This document shows positions 23,201 through 35,125 of a DNA stretch of 64,000 nt, one piece after another. Below the pieces are notes generated by a model. It saw only the letters and a program-made list of their open reading frames with translations, was not told where the DNA came from and did not search any database. A program made the translations under genes and the position numbers. The stretch is from Viscum album (lineage: Eukaryota; Streptophyta; Magnoliopsida; Santalales; Viscaceae): positions 367,178,067 to 367,242,066 of the forward strand of contig OY728157.1 of the NCBI GenBank assembly GCA_963277665.1. The letters run 5' to 3'. Positions within the stretch are counted from its first letter, which is position 1. Each line of letters opens with the position of its first letter.

Positions 23201-26001
23201 TACACACATTTTTCTAGCGATGTTATCATTTTCCAATAGATTTGAAGATATGAAAGTATATATTAAATAATATTTATATTAGTATAATAATGGAAAAAAT
23301 ATATTATATATCAGTTAAATCAATCATTGTATCATTCTGTGAGAGGTTGTGGTGGAAAAATAATTACATTAGTTCAAGAGTCTATAGTTCGCCGTACAGA
23401 TGATATACTTTTTTCATTTCACATTAGATGGTAGATGAAATGGATAAAGGTTATAATAAAATCGTATTATATTGAAGATAATTTTTAATTTTGTCATAAT
23501 ATATTATGAATATTTTAAGGACTTATAATATGATTTTAAATGAAAGGACATGTTTAAGAACCGGACCTCATCTCCAGGCAATGCCTTTAGGTTTATAAAG
23601 GAATCACTCTTAGGTTCATTTTTTATAAAAAGAAAGATACTACATTCAATGGAAAGGGATGTATGAAATTGAAATGTGAATTCACTTGATCATTATAAAT
23701 TATATTTACCTATGTATAAGATAGGATTTTGGGTTCTCTTTTATAATAGTGTTGACTGAAAAACCTGCAATTTTTAATGTTTTACGAAAATATTATGTAT
23801 CTTGGTTAGAAAAAGGATCCAAAATGAACCATTAATGAACCCTAGATGATATAAGGTCAATATATTTCAAAATAATAAAAACAATAAAAAACTTTATTTC
23901 AATTTAGACATTATATTTTTAGTTTATTTCCTTGGTAAACATATTTTATCCTTAACCATAGTAACATATTCTTACGATTTTTACTATTCATTATGACCCA
24001 AAAATAAGTTTTAGTTGTTACCTATTATTAATTATTATTATTTAAAATATTGAATCAATTTTATAAAATTTAGTTCATTGTTTTGGTAGAGTATTAAGTA
24101 AAATATAATCCCTATATCGCGGTGAATAAGTAGATTTCCATCGATTATTTGTTTCATAATTTAAAAAGGTTTTTATATCAAAATTCAATATAAAATAAGT
24201 CGAAATAAACTATATTGGATTAAAAAAATAATTTTCATAATTTTAATTTTAATATATTTTTGAAACAAAATGAAATATTTTAAATGATTTAGTCACACAT
24301 ACGTTTTTTTGGACAATATTATCATTTTTACTATTCATAAAAAATTAGTATTTTCAAAAAATTGTTCGAAATTCACTCTTAGAAAATTTTAAAATTTTTA
24401 TATCAAAATTAACGTAGAATTTTTTATTTTTTTTATAAAATATTGAAAATAATTATTTTTTAAATATTTTCAAAAAACACAATAAAACATTTTTTGAAAA
24501 GATATAGTTTTAAGAATAACATAGGATTTAATCTTAACCAATCCATAGAAAAACTATTTGATAAAGTTATATATCATTTTATTGAATATATAATATATAA
24601 ATTTCTGTAAAATCATTCACTAATATTGACATATTTAATTTATTAAGATAAAAACACATTGCGTGAATGAAAATAATTTTTCGTCAAAATATTTCTTTTA
24701 CTTACAAATATTTGTTAGTATTTTTAAAACAAAAAAACCAATGGCTAGAAAAAAAATATTACATTAAATAAAATTATTTTCATTGCATATCAGAGTTATT
24801 TTAAAAATGATGTTGGGTGTAACACATGTTATCGTTGAAATTAAATTTATTTGAAAAAATAAATGATAAAATATCTGGGTGATATGGGAATTAATTAGAT
24901 TCCACCATTATTTATTAATATATTTTTTTTTCTTTTTTCAATGAACATAGGATATTTCATTAGTCCTACCTATTTTCACCATTATAATGTGTTGGTAATT
25001 TACCTTATGAAGTGCCTAAATGACAAACTAAAAACATATTATTTAAATGATGAATAAAAATCTAGAATCATAGGAGATAATTTTCTCACCCAAACCTATA
25101 ACTATATAATTCATTCAATTTTTCAACATATTGACTTGAATATACCATATATCAAATAAAACAGAAGAAGGGAAGATAAAATTGATTAAAAATTGATTGA
25201 AATTATGTTATGAACATTAAATGAAATGAGAAATCACCATTCTATCACTATACAAATTATCCATCACTACTCATAGAGAAATTACCAAAGAAATAAAACA
25301 TATCTTGAATTGAAACTGGTAAAGATAATTCCTTGTACTATAATCAACATTAGGTCTGTGATTCATGATCATGAAGGAGGTGAGTTAATAGAGGAAAGAA
25401 ATAATAACATAATAACAACATAATTAGAGATGAAACAAAAATAATTTATAAGAATGAACATAAAAAATCAAATAGAAAGCTTATATAAGTAAAATAAGAT
25501 ATAGTACCATAAGTTTATAGGTCCCAAAATTACTCTTTTTATAGTAGAGAACTATTCCACTTTAACAAAATACATCCCCCTTATAATAAAAAAACATTAT
25601 TAGAGAATAAAATTACTATATTTTATGAAACAAATAATACCATCACATGAATATCTAGGCCGAAAATATCCACTTGAATTAGTGTAATGTTAAAAGGTAT
25701 TTTTTATGGATTCTCTACTTTACTAGGATTAATAGAGGATTGTGTGAAAGGGTTGAATGATACATCTCAGGTGGTGGATAATTGATTAATGTGGATGAGT
25801 GGGGATAGGTTTTGACATGGGTCTATCTTGTATAAACATTGGCTTCATAAAAGTTAGTTGGAATAGGTACGTAGGAATGGTGAAACAAGCTTACAGTTCT
25901 CTAGATCAATTAATAATTAATTAGAAAATCTTAGGGGAACTAGAATATTCTCCATTTGGAATCGAGAATTGATTTAAGACAAATTATTTGATGATATGGG
26001 A
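20251..26001. other. AT-rich stretch without recognisable genes
   Basis: I found no protein domain, RNA gene or clear repeat pair in this 5.75 kb. The upstream part of E3 (gag, 5' LTR) is expected to the right of 20250 but is not recognisable. Small minus-strand frames at 21902-22135, 22565-22783 and 22958-23149 are dominated by Ile, Phe, Tyr and Met, as expected of random AT-rich DNA. Confidence 0.6.
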
Positions 26002-27448
26002 TGTTAGGGTGATATGGGTTTTACAAAATGAATCTCGCTCCCTGCATAGGTAAGAAGCGAATTAGATTTGGCAGTGTTTTTTGAATTCAAATAGGGGAAA
26101 TGATGATAAAACTATAATAAAATAAGAATAAAAACATATAGAAAGAATTTTTTTGAAATGTAAATAACTTTTGAATTTTTGTGTTTCAAAAATGGTTGGC
26201 CCTACATTCATGGAACAAAAACAACCACCATGTTTTATTATTATGAAAAACAAATGGATGAAATGAATACAAATAAAGAAGATAAAAAACCTAGAAAAAA
26301 TAACCAATTACCACAAAAGATGTCTTGGGATCAATCCAGTTACCATCTTGAACTTATTATAAAATCAAGATGATGATATGACATAAAAAATAATTCTAGA
26401 CGAAATCAGTAATGAAACAACACATAGACTGAGAATAAAGAAGATAGAATAAGGAAATATTAATCATAAATTCTTATAAAACAATTACAATAAAAATAAC
26501 ATTAAAAAACTTATCAAATAAGAAGAGACATTTTAAAGGTTAGATTATTATTATGATATCATGCTCCAATAAAAATTCAAGAACCATGTACTCCAGCGGA
26601 GGTCCTCTGAAGAACAGGGGCATATATCTGCTATGAATTAATGAAACAGGTCCATAATTTCCCTATCAATCTCTCATATCACTGAAAGGAGAAATCCATA
26701 GAATTCCAAGAAATATTATTACCTCAATGTAAAAATTCCTATAAGAACAAATAAATTGATGGAAAACATAAATGAAATGTATGAATGAAGAAGTTGAAGC
26801 ATAATAAATTTTAGGAATAACATCCAACATGAGACTCAAATTTTGTTGATGGAGAGATGAAGGATCATGAAATATAAATTTTTGTGACATATGTGAATAA
26901 TGTAGGGAATTCGAGGAATCATTATACTATATAGACATGGGAAAATTCATATCATCACTAATGTAAAGGATTTGTAACATAATGAGGATGAAAAGAATAC
27001 ATGCACCAGATCTACATGATCGACAATAATAAATGGTCATAATGCATCATGGGAGCCTGATGTGAATTGAGTAATGGGTGAAGAATTTTAGTATGAATCA
27101 ATATTTAATCCAAAAGGCCAGCATCACCATGCCCAAAGAGAGGAGAAAATTCACTAGAAACTGAATGAAAAATATAATAGAAGCCTATAAAAAATAATGT
27201 ATTGTGTAAGATAAATAAGTAAATAATATATTATTATTAAAAAAAGAAGGAGACCAATTAAAATTTATCTTCAAAATAAAATTTTACAAATCGATACATT
27301 TTATAATAAAAGGAAAATGGAATTGTTAATTTATCATATCCTATCAGTTATTATATGAATATTTCCATAAAAAAAAGAAATGTTTGAATAAAATATTCAC
27401 CTAGAATTAAAACCATTTATCATGTGGCAATTTCTAAAATGCGTTACA
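26002..27448 (-). repeat. E4 3' LTR (left copy)
   Basis: On the plus strand it begins TGTTAGGGTG and ends GCGTTACA, so on its own strand it starts TGTAACGC. It matches 28746-30320 in order but with many differences and indels. The minus-strand frames at 26062-26307 and 26666-26890 lie inside it and are not genes. Confidence 0.5.
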
Positions 27449-27958
27449 TGAAGCACTCTTCAAATTTTATCCTATTACTCATATTTTTACAAAATTTAGA
27501 TGAGACTAAAAATGTTTTTTAAAATCAAATCTTACTCATATTTCTGAGGTCTCCACCAAAGGGGAGGTTGATGATAAGAATTCCTGGAAGCCCACAAAAA
27601 TAAATTTGACCTTCCACATGTTCAAAATCATGGATCAAGAAGACCCATAAATACTCAAAAATGAAATTGAAAATTGATGTATAAGTACACCAAAACAAAA
27701 ATAGAAATCTAATAGAATATAAATTCTCCACTAAATCTTAAATGAATTACACCATCCCTTAAAACACAACCGCATCCCCAAAAGGCCCCATGAAAATTAA
27801 AAAATGGATAGTCCTAAGAATGTTGATTTGAGACAACCTAGAATCTATTCTAAAACCCAAGAAAAATTATTCTAAATAAATTAAAAAACATCGACATTGT
27901 TGAAAATAAGTTATACCATATTATTCGGGGATATAATAACCATGGTTTTTAAATTATG

Positions 27959-28000
27959 GTAGTATATTTTAATATGGCTAGTTTTACCACAATAAAAACA
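27959..28000 (-). pseudogene. Gag zinc-knuckle relic of copia type (E4)
   Basis: Minus-strand translation reads CFYCGKTSHIKIYY. Cys-x2-Cys-Gly-Lys-x2-His-Ile-Lys is the signature of the Ty1/copia Gag nucleocapsid knuckle, which binds genomic RNA. The fourth ligand, normally Cys four residues after His, is Tyr here (TAC), so the knuckle is broken. No copia protease, integrase or RT follows in the ~500 bp before the left LTR, so the element is internally deleted. Confidence 0.6.
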
Positions 28001-28724
28001 TTGAATGTTCATAAATCTGATTTTATATTTATAATATTTACTTTTATTTTTGAACATGAACCCTAAAATTCATTAACTTATGTTTGACATGTACCCCACT
28101 ACCTACATTATTCAAAAAATATATTTTTTGATAATGGTACAACCCAACAACTTTAGCCTCTTTTAAGGTAATATAAAACAGAAAATACATCATAAAATAT
28201 TTTTGATAATTAATGAGAAAATCATGAGAGTTAAAAATAAATATTGCCTAATCATTGTCCTTTATTTTAAAATCTAATTTAACTATAATAAGAAAACATT
28301 ATTAAAATCATCATGGTGAAAACGAAATAATGAAAAAAAGATCCTTTTAAAATTATAAAGTATAATATTATTATACTGGTGAGAATGAAATGATTTTATC
28401 ATATAAAAATGTTCATGCTTTATCCAATTGAAATTTATAGTATTTTCATGGGATAACTCATGTAGATCATTATCTCCTAAGGTTGAAAGGAAAATAAAAT
28501 GGGAAAACACTATATTATTAGGTCAGACATCTACATATGTGGTGGATGAATTTCTATTAAGAAAAATAATCATGATTTTTCTCCTTGGATAATGTACATT
28601 ATCTATACATGCACTAATGGAAAGTAATGTTTTCCTTTTAACACAACACATGTAAATACAATTATCATCATCAAACTTCACGGCGTAAAATTTATATGAA
28701 TTAATCATGATTATCAGTTACAAA

Positions 28725-28735
28725 CTCTAATATCA
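28725..28735 (-). promoter_or_regulatory. E4 primer-binding site (degenerate)
   Basis: On the minus strand TGATATTAGAG follows the LTR end, a two-change version of the TGGTATCAGAG complement of initiator tRNA-Met. It lies about ten bases from the inferred LTR end, so the LTR boundary or a small insertion is uncertain. Confidence 0.5.
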
Positions 28736-28745
28736 GTTATTATGA

Positions 28746-30320
28746 TGTAATGATTTTGATGTAATGAATGCCACTTAAAATATAGGAAATAAGGAAATTA
28801 GATACAGTGTTTTTTTTCAAAAAAATAGAAGAAAATGGAATAAATAAGGAGAATGAAATATTAATTAGAAAATATAGAAAATAAAATTGTCTATGTAATG
28901 ATCAAAAGTGTTTTTGTTCTTAAGACCTCATTTTTCATACATTTATCACAAGAATAACTCCACCATGATTTATTATCATATAATGGAAAATAAAAAAATG
29001 AAATAAAAAACAGAATACAGAGAAATGTTTGTGTGGAAAACGTAATCATCAAAAGATCAATGAATTTAAACTCTGAGACTTATGACGAAATCATGCAAGG
29101 ATACAATATAAAAAATAATCCTAGATTGAATGACTCATGAAACCCAACACAAACAGATAATAAATAATAGAGTACACATAAACACCAATGAAAAAAGGTG
29201 ATGGTTTTATAAAATTCACCTACACTAGAATCCCATAAAACTTGTTGAAGAAGAAGTAGAAATTTGTAAATTGATATTTAATTAATATCTTATGATATAG
29301 AAAAAGATCACAAGCACAAATATCTCCACTATAGATTATTATTGACAAAGGATACTAAAGAGGTTATCTAATGAAAATTAACATCCTTTGTTTTTTTATA
29401 TTGAAATACTATCTCTCTAAAATGTGAAAGAATGGGTATACTAAATAAATGATTTTCTTGAAGATCTAAATTCCTAGAAGAAATAGTTATGCGATGTGTA
29501 ACATAAATGTGAATCAAGTGTGTATTAGTCAAAGTGTTAGTGTTTTTAGGAATAATTGTTGAGGTGGGACACATGTTCAGTTGATGATGAATGGATGGAT
29601 CTCCAAATAGGTGTTGGAGAAACAAACATGTAGAGTTGTAGGGGCATGTGGAAACATAAAATAAGTAGGGGAGATGTTTATGTAGATAATAATGAAATAA
29701 AATGTCATAGAAATGAATAAACTAAGAAAAATCCCATTCAATTGATACAAACAATCAACTAGAATCAATTATAATATGATATCACCAGAGGAAGACATGA
29801 ATCATGTGATGGGATAACAAGTGCATCATGACTCGAAACTCAATCCCAACTGAAAAACATCAACATTTCTACAATAAGGATCCAATTTAGAGACCTCAAA
29901 AAACAAAAATAAAACAAATACTCATCATAAATAAAAAATATTTAAAATAAAAAATAAAAAATAAATTTTCATGGAAAAAACTAATAAAACAAAAAAAAAA
30001 TTTATTATAAAAAGAATTTAACATGGGTGTTGGGTTTATGATATCTATTTGGGAAAGGTTTCATAAAAAATGGTTATATGAGTAGTAATTTCTGGGATTT
30101 CATAGTGATAGCTTGAAGATTAATAGAATTTATGAGTGAAGAACCCAACCAAATCATTTGTTTTAATTTCTAAAAGATAAAACACAAGAATTTTTTATCG
30201 ATAACTCTTATTTCCATCTTTTAATAAATTTAACAACACCAAAATTTACAATAAATTTTCTCACCTATAGAAACCCAATATTTCCAATTATAAATTTCTG
30301 ATTTCAGGGTCGGGGTGGGA
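28746..30320 (-). repeat. E4 5' LTR (right copy)
   Basis: It begins on the plus strand TGTAATGATTTTGATG, next to the primer-site-like sequence, and ends in CAGGGTCGGGGTGGGA, where the expected TGT/ACA terminus is eroded. The frames at 29368-29625 and 29577-29768 (minus) lie within it. Confidence 0.5.
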
Positions 30321-31004
30321 ATATTATTTATTGTTAATTTTATTTTATATAAAATAGTAAAACATCATAAATTCATTAGTTTATTCAGTCATTATTCTGT
30401 AACATATTAAAAATTACATCATGTTAGAGGTGACAACATTTTAAAATTTCACCATTAAGGCCCGATAGTTCTCTGATTTTCATTAATTTCTCTAGGTACT
30501 CAAATTCCACATCTAAAATATTTAGATTCATTGATTTCATCATTAGTATCCTGAAAAAATTCATTATAGAATTCCCTTAGCCATTTAGTCAATATGGGGA
30601 TGAGAATGTATCCTTTTCCTAGGGGGTTGTATATTAACTGAACCTTGTTTCATAACATATAGATCTTTACCCACTAACATACAACTTGAATCATTAAAAT
30701 TTTATTATAATGAGACCAATATAACTTCTCTTATTCAATCCATTTATAATAATTGATAATCATTAATAGGCATCTCATTTACTAGATTAAATGTTTTTCA
30801 TTTAATTTAGAAACCACAATATTCAATCCAAATCAATTGAATCCCTTTTTTCATTGATCATAGTGAGTTTAATTACAAAGGAAAAATCCATGTTCCATCT
30901 TCTTTTCTTTCATTTATTCATTATGTAATCACAGATGTATAAATTTAATTTTCCCTTTATTTGTTCCCTGAAAGTTATTCACATCTGGGATACATTTCCA
31001 ATTT
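30321..31004. other. AT-rich DNA left of E5, nothing recognised
   Basis: This is the target DNA into which E5 inserted. It continues at 40980. I see no gene or repeat that I can assign in either part. Confidence 0.5.
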
Positions 31005-31009
31005 TGATG
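31005..31009. repeat. E5 target site duplication, left
   Basis: TGATG immediately precedes TGTAACATCCC. It is identical to 40975-40979 after the right LTR; five bases is the usual integrase stagger of Ty3/gypsy elements. Confidence 0.88.
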
Positions 31010-32640
31010 TGTAACATCCCAGGTAAATAATGAATAAAACATTTTCATATTTATTAATATTTATGAATTAAATATTAATTTTACTTTAAAGTGGTTTCTA
31101 TGTTTGATAGCATACCCGATACGCAACAAAGATTTTCGTTGAAATCTAACATTGCACACTAGTAATAAAATAATATTATTTTACATGGTAGTTAACACGT
31201 AGCTGTTATATTGGCGGGAATGAATATAAATAACTAAAATATGAATATATATTTTTTTTAAATGTTTCTAAATTTATCCAATAAATTATAAAGGCTTAAA
31301 ATACGAAAAAAATTTCAATTTTAGGCATATATACTCTAACATTCACAAAAGGTCGAATTATCGCCTTTTGATGGCGAACCGTCTATAAATATAGTATTGG
31401 TAACACATATACATTCTATTGGACCAAATAAAATTCTTCTTTAGAATCAGGACATCAAAATTTACTTTGTGTAAATTTTTGGTATTTTTCTGATAAAGTT
31501 CATTTTTTTAATGAATAGTGAAAAATGTTGTATTTTATTTCAAAACCTCTTTTTAATCTAATTTATTTATATGATTAGATTATTGTTTTTATTGGTTTTA
31601 AAGTTAAATTAGATTATATTTTTACCATTTAATAAAATTGTTGTCATTGGAATTAATTTCTCTTTGAAATTGGACTTAAACTAGTGGCAATCTTTTGATA
31701 CTTATTGTTTCATAAAAACACGCTATTTGCTCTGACCGCGGAAATTAATTATTAAATTAATTAATGAAACTTATATGATTTAAATTTTGTAAAATAGACT
31801 TCATTTTTTAATTTGGAATATCAAATATATCTTAGGGTGAAGTTTTGGTATTTTTCTGAAAAAACTTCAATTTTTGATGAATAGTGAAACCAGTAAGTGT
31901 TACTAAAAAAACTGATTTTTCATTTAAATGAAAATTTACCACCTCTATGTTTTGAATTTAAAAAATCCTACATACATGTTTGTCATTAATAAGTAAAATG
32001 TGGTTCAATGGGATTAAAATAATTTTTTGGGGAATAGTAAATTTTAAGTTTATTAAGCGCGATTAGAGGTAATTAGTGTAGTTTAAGGTAAAAATAATAT
32101 TTTATTAATATGAAATGACCTTGAAACATGTCCTACCCTTATTGGATGTGTCATGGACGACCAAAAAAATCCATGGGTCAACTTGGGGACCCCATGGGGC
32201 CACTTTGGTATGAAAATGACATTAATATCTTTTTATTTAAAGTTAAAATAAAAATGTCATAAACATGAGTTGTTTTACTAAAAAAAATTTAAATGGGGTT
32301 ATAGAAGTACGATTTTTGACTATAAATATTAATTAGAAAGATAAAAATATTTAATACAACAAGACAATTTTTTTTATAATTTTTAGACATTATATAAATT
32401 AAATTATTTATGAGACCATGATGATGCAACGATTACCTCATTGTTTAACAATTTAAATAAAATGAAAAGATAATGTAACATATAAGACCAACACTTGTCA
32501 AAAACCTATTGGATGGGAATATTTCGAACCATTATCACATTATCCTCTAATTATATCAATTTGGGACCTTTTAAATCCGAAACTCATTTTAAAATAAAGT
32601 AACATTTCTTTACTTTCCAAGAGTGCCACTCCTCTCCTCT

Positions 32641-32648
32641 TATAAAAG
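32641..32648 (+). promoter_or_regulatory. LTR TATA box (E5 5' LTR)
   Basis: TATAAAAG preceded by CTCCTCTCCTCT and followed by GACCCCACC, aligned with the E1 box. Confidence 0.65.
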
Positions 32649-34189
32649 GACCCCACCTATACCTACTTACCCACACTTCCAAAGACATTGGATCTGCAAA
32701 TACCTGCCCATTATGTCTCTACAAATCTCTATCTTACTCCATGAAGCCTCACTTTGGGCAGAAGACTTCCCAAGGAAGCCTTTGAGCTCAAATAAAAATG
32801 AGTTACTCGTTTTAAAGGTACTGTTTTCTCATGTGTTCTTTTGTTTTATTTTGCTTCTCCAACCCCCTAAACTCTTTTTATTCATTTCTTTTGTAACAAC
32901 TACAGTATCTTTAATATACTAGGATGTTGTTATAAGAATAATTAGAGCTACACTTACACACACCTACATCTAATGGTTAAAGAACATATTGTTTCTGTGG
33001 ATGGCGAATTTCTGCCTCACGAAACGATGATTGTTCAATATTCTTCCAAAACCTTCAAAGGTGACCATTAAGATGTCAATATATTTATATATGATATATA
33101 ATATGTTTATGTATTCATTAAGCTTCTGTATTTTTTATTTATGGCATACATTTATGGCTTCCATTATGGGTATACGCGATATCTTTATTTTAGGAAGTGC
33201 GGACTACCGCCCCCTCAAAGTGATTTGATTTGTTAATGCCATACGTGGGAAATATCGAGGATGGATTTAAAGTTATTATGTATGATTTATGTTACATATA
33301 AATGATGAATATAATTCTGGAATTAAAATATAAGCACCTCTCATTTAGTTTTAATTCCATTAATAAGACATAGAAATGAAAGTAGCGTTCATGGGTACGT
33401 ATGGCTTACCGTCTCCATGAATAGTGCATTTAATTTCATACCTCTAATGATTATGTAATATTATAAATACAGGTATATGATGGATATATATGATATATAA
33501 GATATCCAAATCTTGAATATCATTCTGTATATAATGAACCTTTGACCACACGAACAACATGTAATTTTAAGAAGTACACTTTCGACTTAAGAACCAAATA
33601 TCGACAAAACAAACATTATTAACTTAAATGATTACATAATGTTTATAACATGGAAATAATTTATATACATGAAATAGTAAGATTGAAAATGGTTCTTATG
33701 CAAGTAGAAATTAACACTAGTTTTTTATTCATGATATTAAAGAGAAATCGAGTCACGTCGGACACGAGGTAAGGGTCTTCGTCTCAATCTCCTTTCATTG
33801 AGGCATATTTTATTTTATACACAACTTTATTTTGTACGGTGTATAAACCCCTTTGACTTTTAATTTTATTCAAAAGGAATCTTTTTATATGAATCGTTTT
33901 ACTAAATGGAAAAAACGGAATGTTCTTTTAACGTACGCGGTGACAACGACCTTTTCTACCGCCGTGAGTATTATTTGGTATTTGGATTCCTCAACAAGCA
34001 GTAATGTTTTTAAGATGAGATAAATACCATATAAACTTTTATATATTTTGGTAACGAAAATGATTTTTTATAATGGATTTTGTTATGTCAATATATTTAA
34101 GTGATATATTGTGATCTAAGTGTTGAAATGTTTTCTTTCCATTATATTTGTTTTATGTCTTATGATTTTATAATGGTACATGAACATTT

Positions 34190-34350
34190 GATGGGTGGTT
34201 ACGTGATAAACCATATGATAGGTGGTTCCGTGAATACCAAGATGGGTGGTTACGTTATAACCTCCAATGCATTGGGTATGGAAGTCAGCTGTATGGCTAT
34301 TCCATTAAGTGATATGTGTGGAAGTCGACCGTATGGTTATTCCATTTAAG
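34190..34350 (+). repeat. Minisatellite in E5 5' LTR (3 x ~25 bp, then 2 x 40 bp)
   Basis: Three adjacent units begin GATGGGTGGTTACGTGATAA, GATAGGTGGTTCCGTGAATA and GATGGGTGGTTACGTTATAA (34190, 34217, 34241). They are followed by two units of about 40 bp beginning GGAAGTCAGCTGTATGG and GGAAGTCGACCGTATGG (34280, 34320). The E5 3' LTR has the same arrangement at about 40309-40475. Confidence 0.75.
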
Positions 34351-34855
34351 TATGTTTATGTCCCATGTTACCTTTATATGTTATGTGATATTTTTATGGG
34401 TTTAATGGTAATCTTTTGGTTACAAAATGGTATGTAATTATTTTTTTTCAGTGAGGAGTTTTTACTTCTTCATAAAGGCGAAAAGTATTGCTTTGATAAA
34501 ATATACATGGTTTACTTGTTGTTTTGATAAACTAATAGTTTTCTTTATTTGTGTATCCCTTACTAAGCTTTTTATGCTCACCCCACATTTTTCTGAAATG
34601 TTTTCACATGACTTAATGTAGAACAGGGTCAAGGATGGGATCAAGGGAAAGTCATGCTATATAAAACATGTAACTAGACATGTTTTTTACGAGTTTTTAT
34701 TCTATGGAAGCTTAGTAGAAGTGTATACTTTGTAATCTTTTGAGATGTAATAGTTATGTCCTAATTCTCTAAAACTATAAACCTGAAAAGATCCTCAATG
34801 TGAATTATTCATTTAATTCAATATTATGTATGGATTAAGGTTGGGGAATTATAGT

Positions 34856-34867
34856 TGGTATCATAGG
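34856..34867 (+). promoter_or_regulatory. E5 primer-binding site (initiator tRNA-Met)
   Basis: TGGTATCATAGG starts two bases after the 5' LTR. The first eight bases are the exact complement of the initiator tRNA-Met 3' end. Confidence 0.85.
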
Positions 34868-34991
34868 TCAGTTTAGACAAATTTAGGAGTTATAAATTTT
34901 TTAAACTATAAATTAATTTATAGTATGATTGAAATGATATAGCATTTAAAGATTACCATGTTTCATCGCCTAAGATATTTTAGTGTTAAGA

Positions 34992-35117
34992 ATGGTTTTC
35001 CTTAGAGGAAATAGAACAACTTTTCTGGGAAGGCATACAAGGGAAAATGACCTTTCAAATCAGTATCCAGAGATGGTCAGAATCAGAACTAAACAGTTTG
35101 TTGAAGTGATGGATTAG
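34992..35117 (+). pseudogene. E5 truncated gag start, 41 codons
   Basis: An ATG 139 bp after the LTR opens a 41-residue frame (MVFLRGNRTTFLGRHTREN...) ending at TAG just before the RNase H reading frame resumes in a different phase. The position fits a gag N terminus. Its sequence has no clear resemblance to the short frame of E1 and E7 and shows no domain. The jump from here to RNase H within ten bases marks a deletion of the remaining gag, protease and RT. Confidence 0.4.
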
Positions 35118-35125
35118 TTGACCAA

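Larger units (their letters stand above)
27449..28740 (-). other. E4 internal region, mostly unassignable
   Basis: This is about 1.3 kb with one zinc-knuckle relic. The minus-strand frames at 27525-27731, 28283-28510 and 28523-28708 show no domain. I see no clear purine tract next to the left LTR. Confidence 0.5.
26002..30320 (-). mobile_element. E4: short copia-like element with two diverged LTRs
   Basis: Sequence at 26002-27448 is alignable with 28746-30320 over several stretches. Shared segments include GCGAATTAGAT/GGAAATTAGAT near the left edge, AATAATTCTAGAC/AATAATCCTAGAT, the minus-strand peptides starting DPSSLHQQN and DPSIHHQLN, and ATTCACCTAGAA/TCTCACCTATAGAA near the right edge. 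Between them lie a minus-strand primer-site-like sequence (28725-28735) and a zinc-knuckle relic (27959-28000). Together these indicate a minus-strand LTR element with an internal region of only ~1.3 kb. Edges are uncertain by tens of bases. Confidence 0.55.
31010..34853 (+). repeat. E5 5' LTR (3,844 bp)
   Basis: It begins TGTAACATCCC and ends GGGGAATTATA. It is shorter than the E1 LTR because the ~190 bp array is contracted (33770-33780, GTAAGGG runs straight into TCTTCGTCTCAATC) and only one copy of the 208 bp block is present. It carries a minisatellite at 34190-34350. The frame at 34101-34349 exists only because this minisatellite lacks stops. Confidence 0.92.

Noticed and set aside
20251..26001. 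Host gene or additional transposon in the AT-rich gap
   Set aside because: Both strands were scanned for RT, integrase, zinc-knuckle and primer-site motifs and for long frames; none was convincing.
25997..30320. TGGGA at both outer edges of E4 as a target duplication
   Set aside because: On the right the pentamer overlaps the eroded LTR terminus, so the match may be chance.
34101..34349. 82-codon frame in both E5 LTRs
   Set aside because: Produced by a stop-free minisatellite in paired LTRs; the E1 and E7 LTRs do not keep it.
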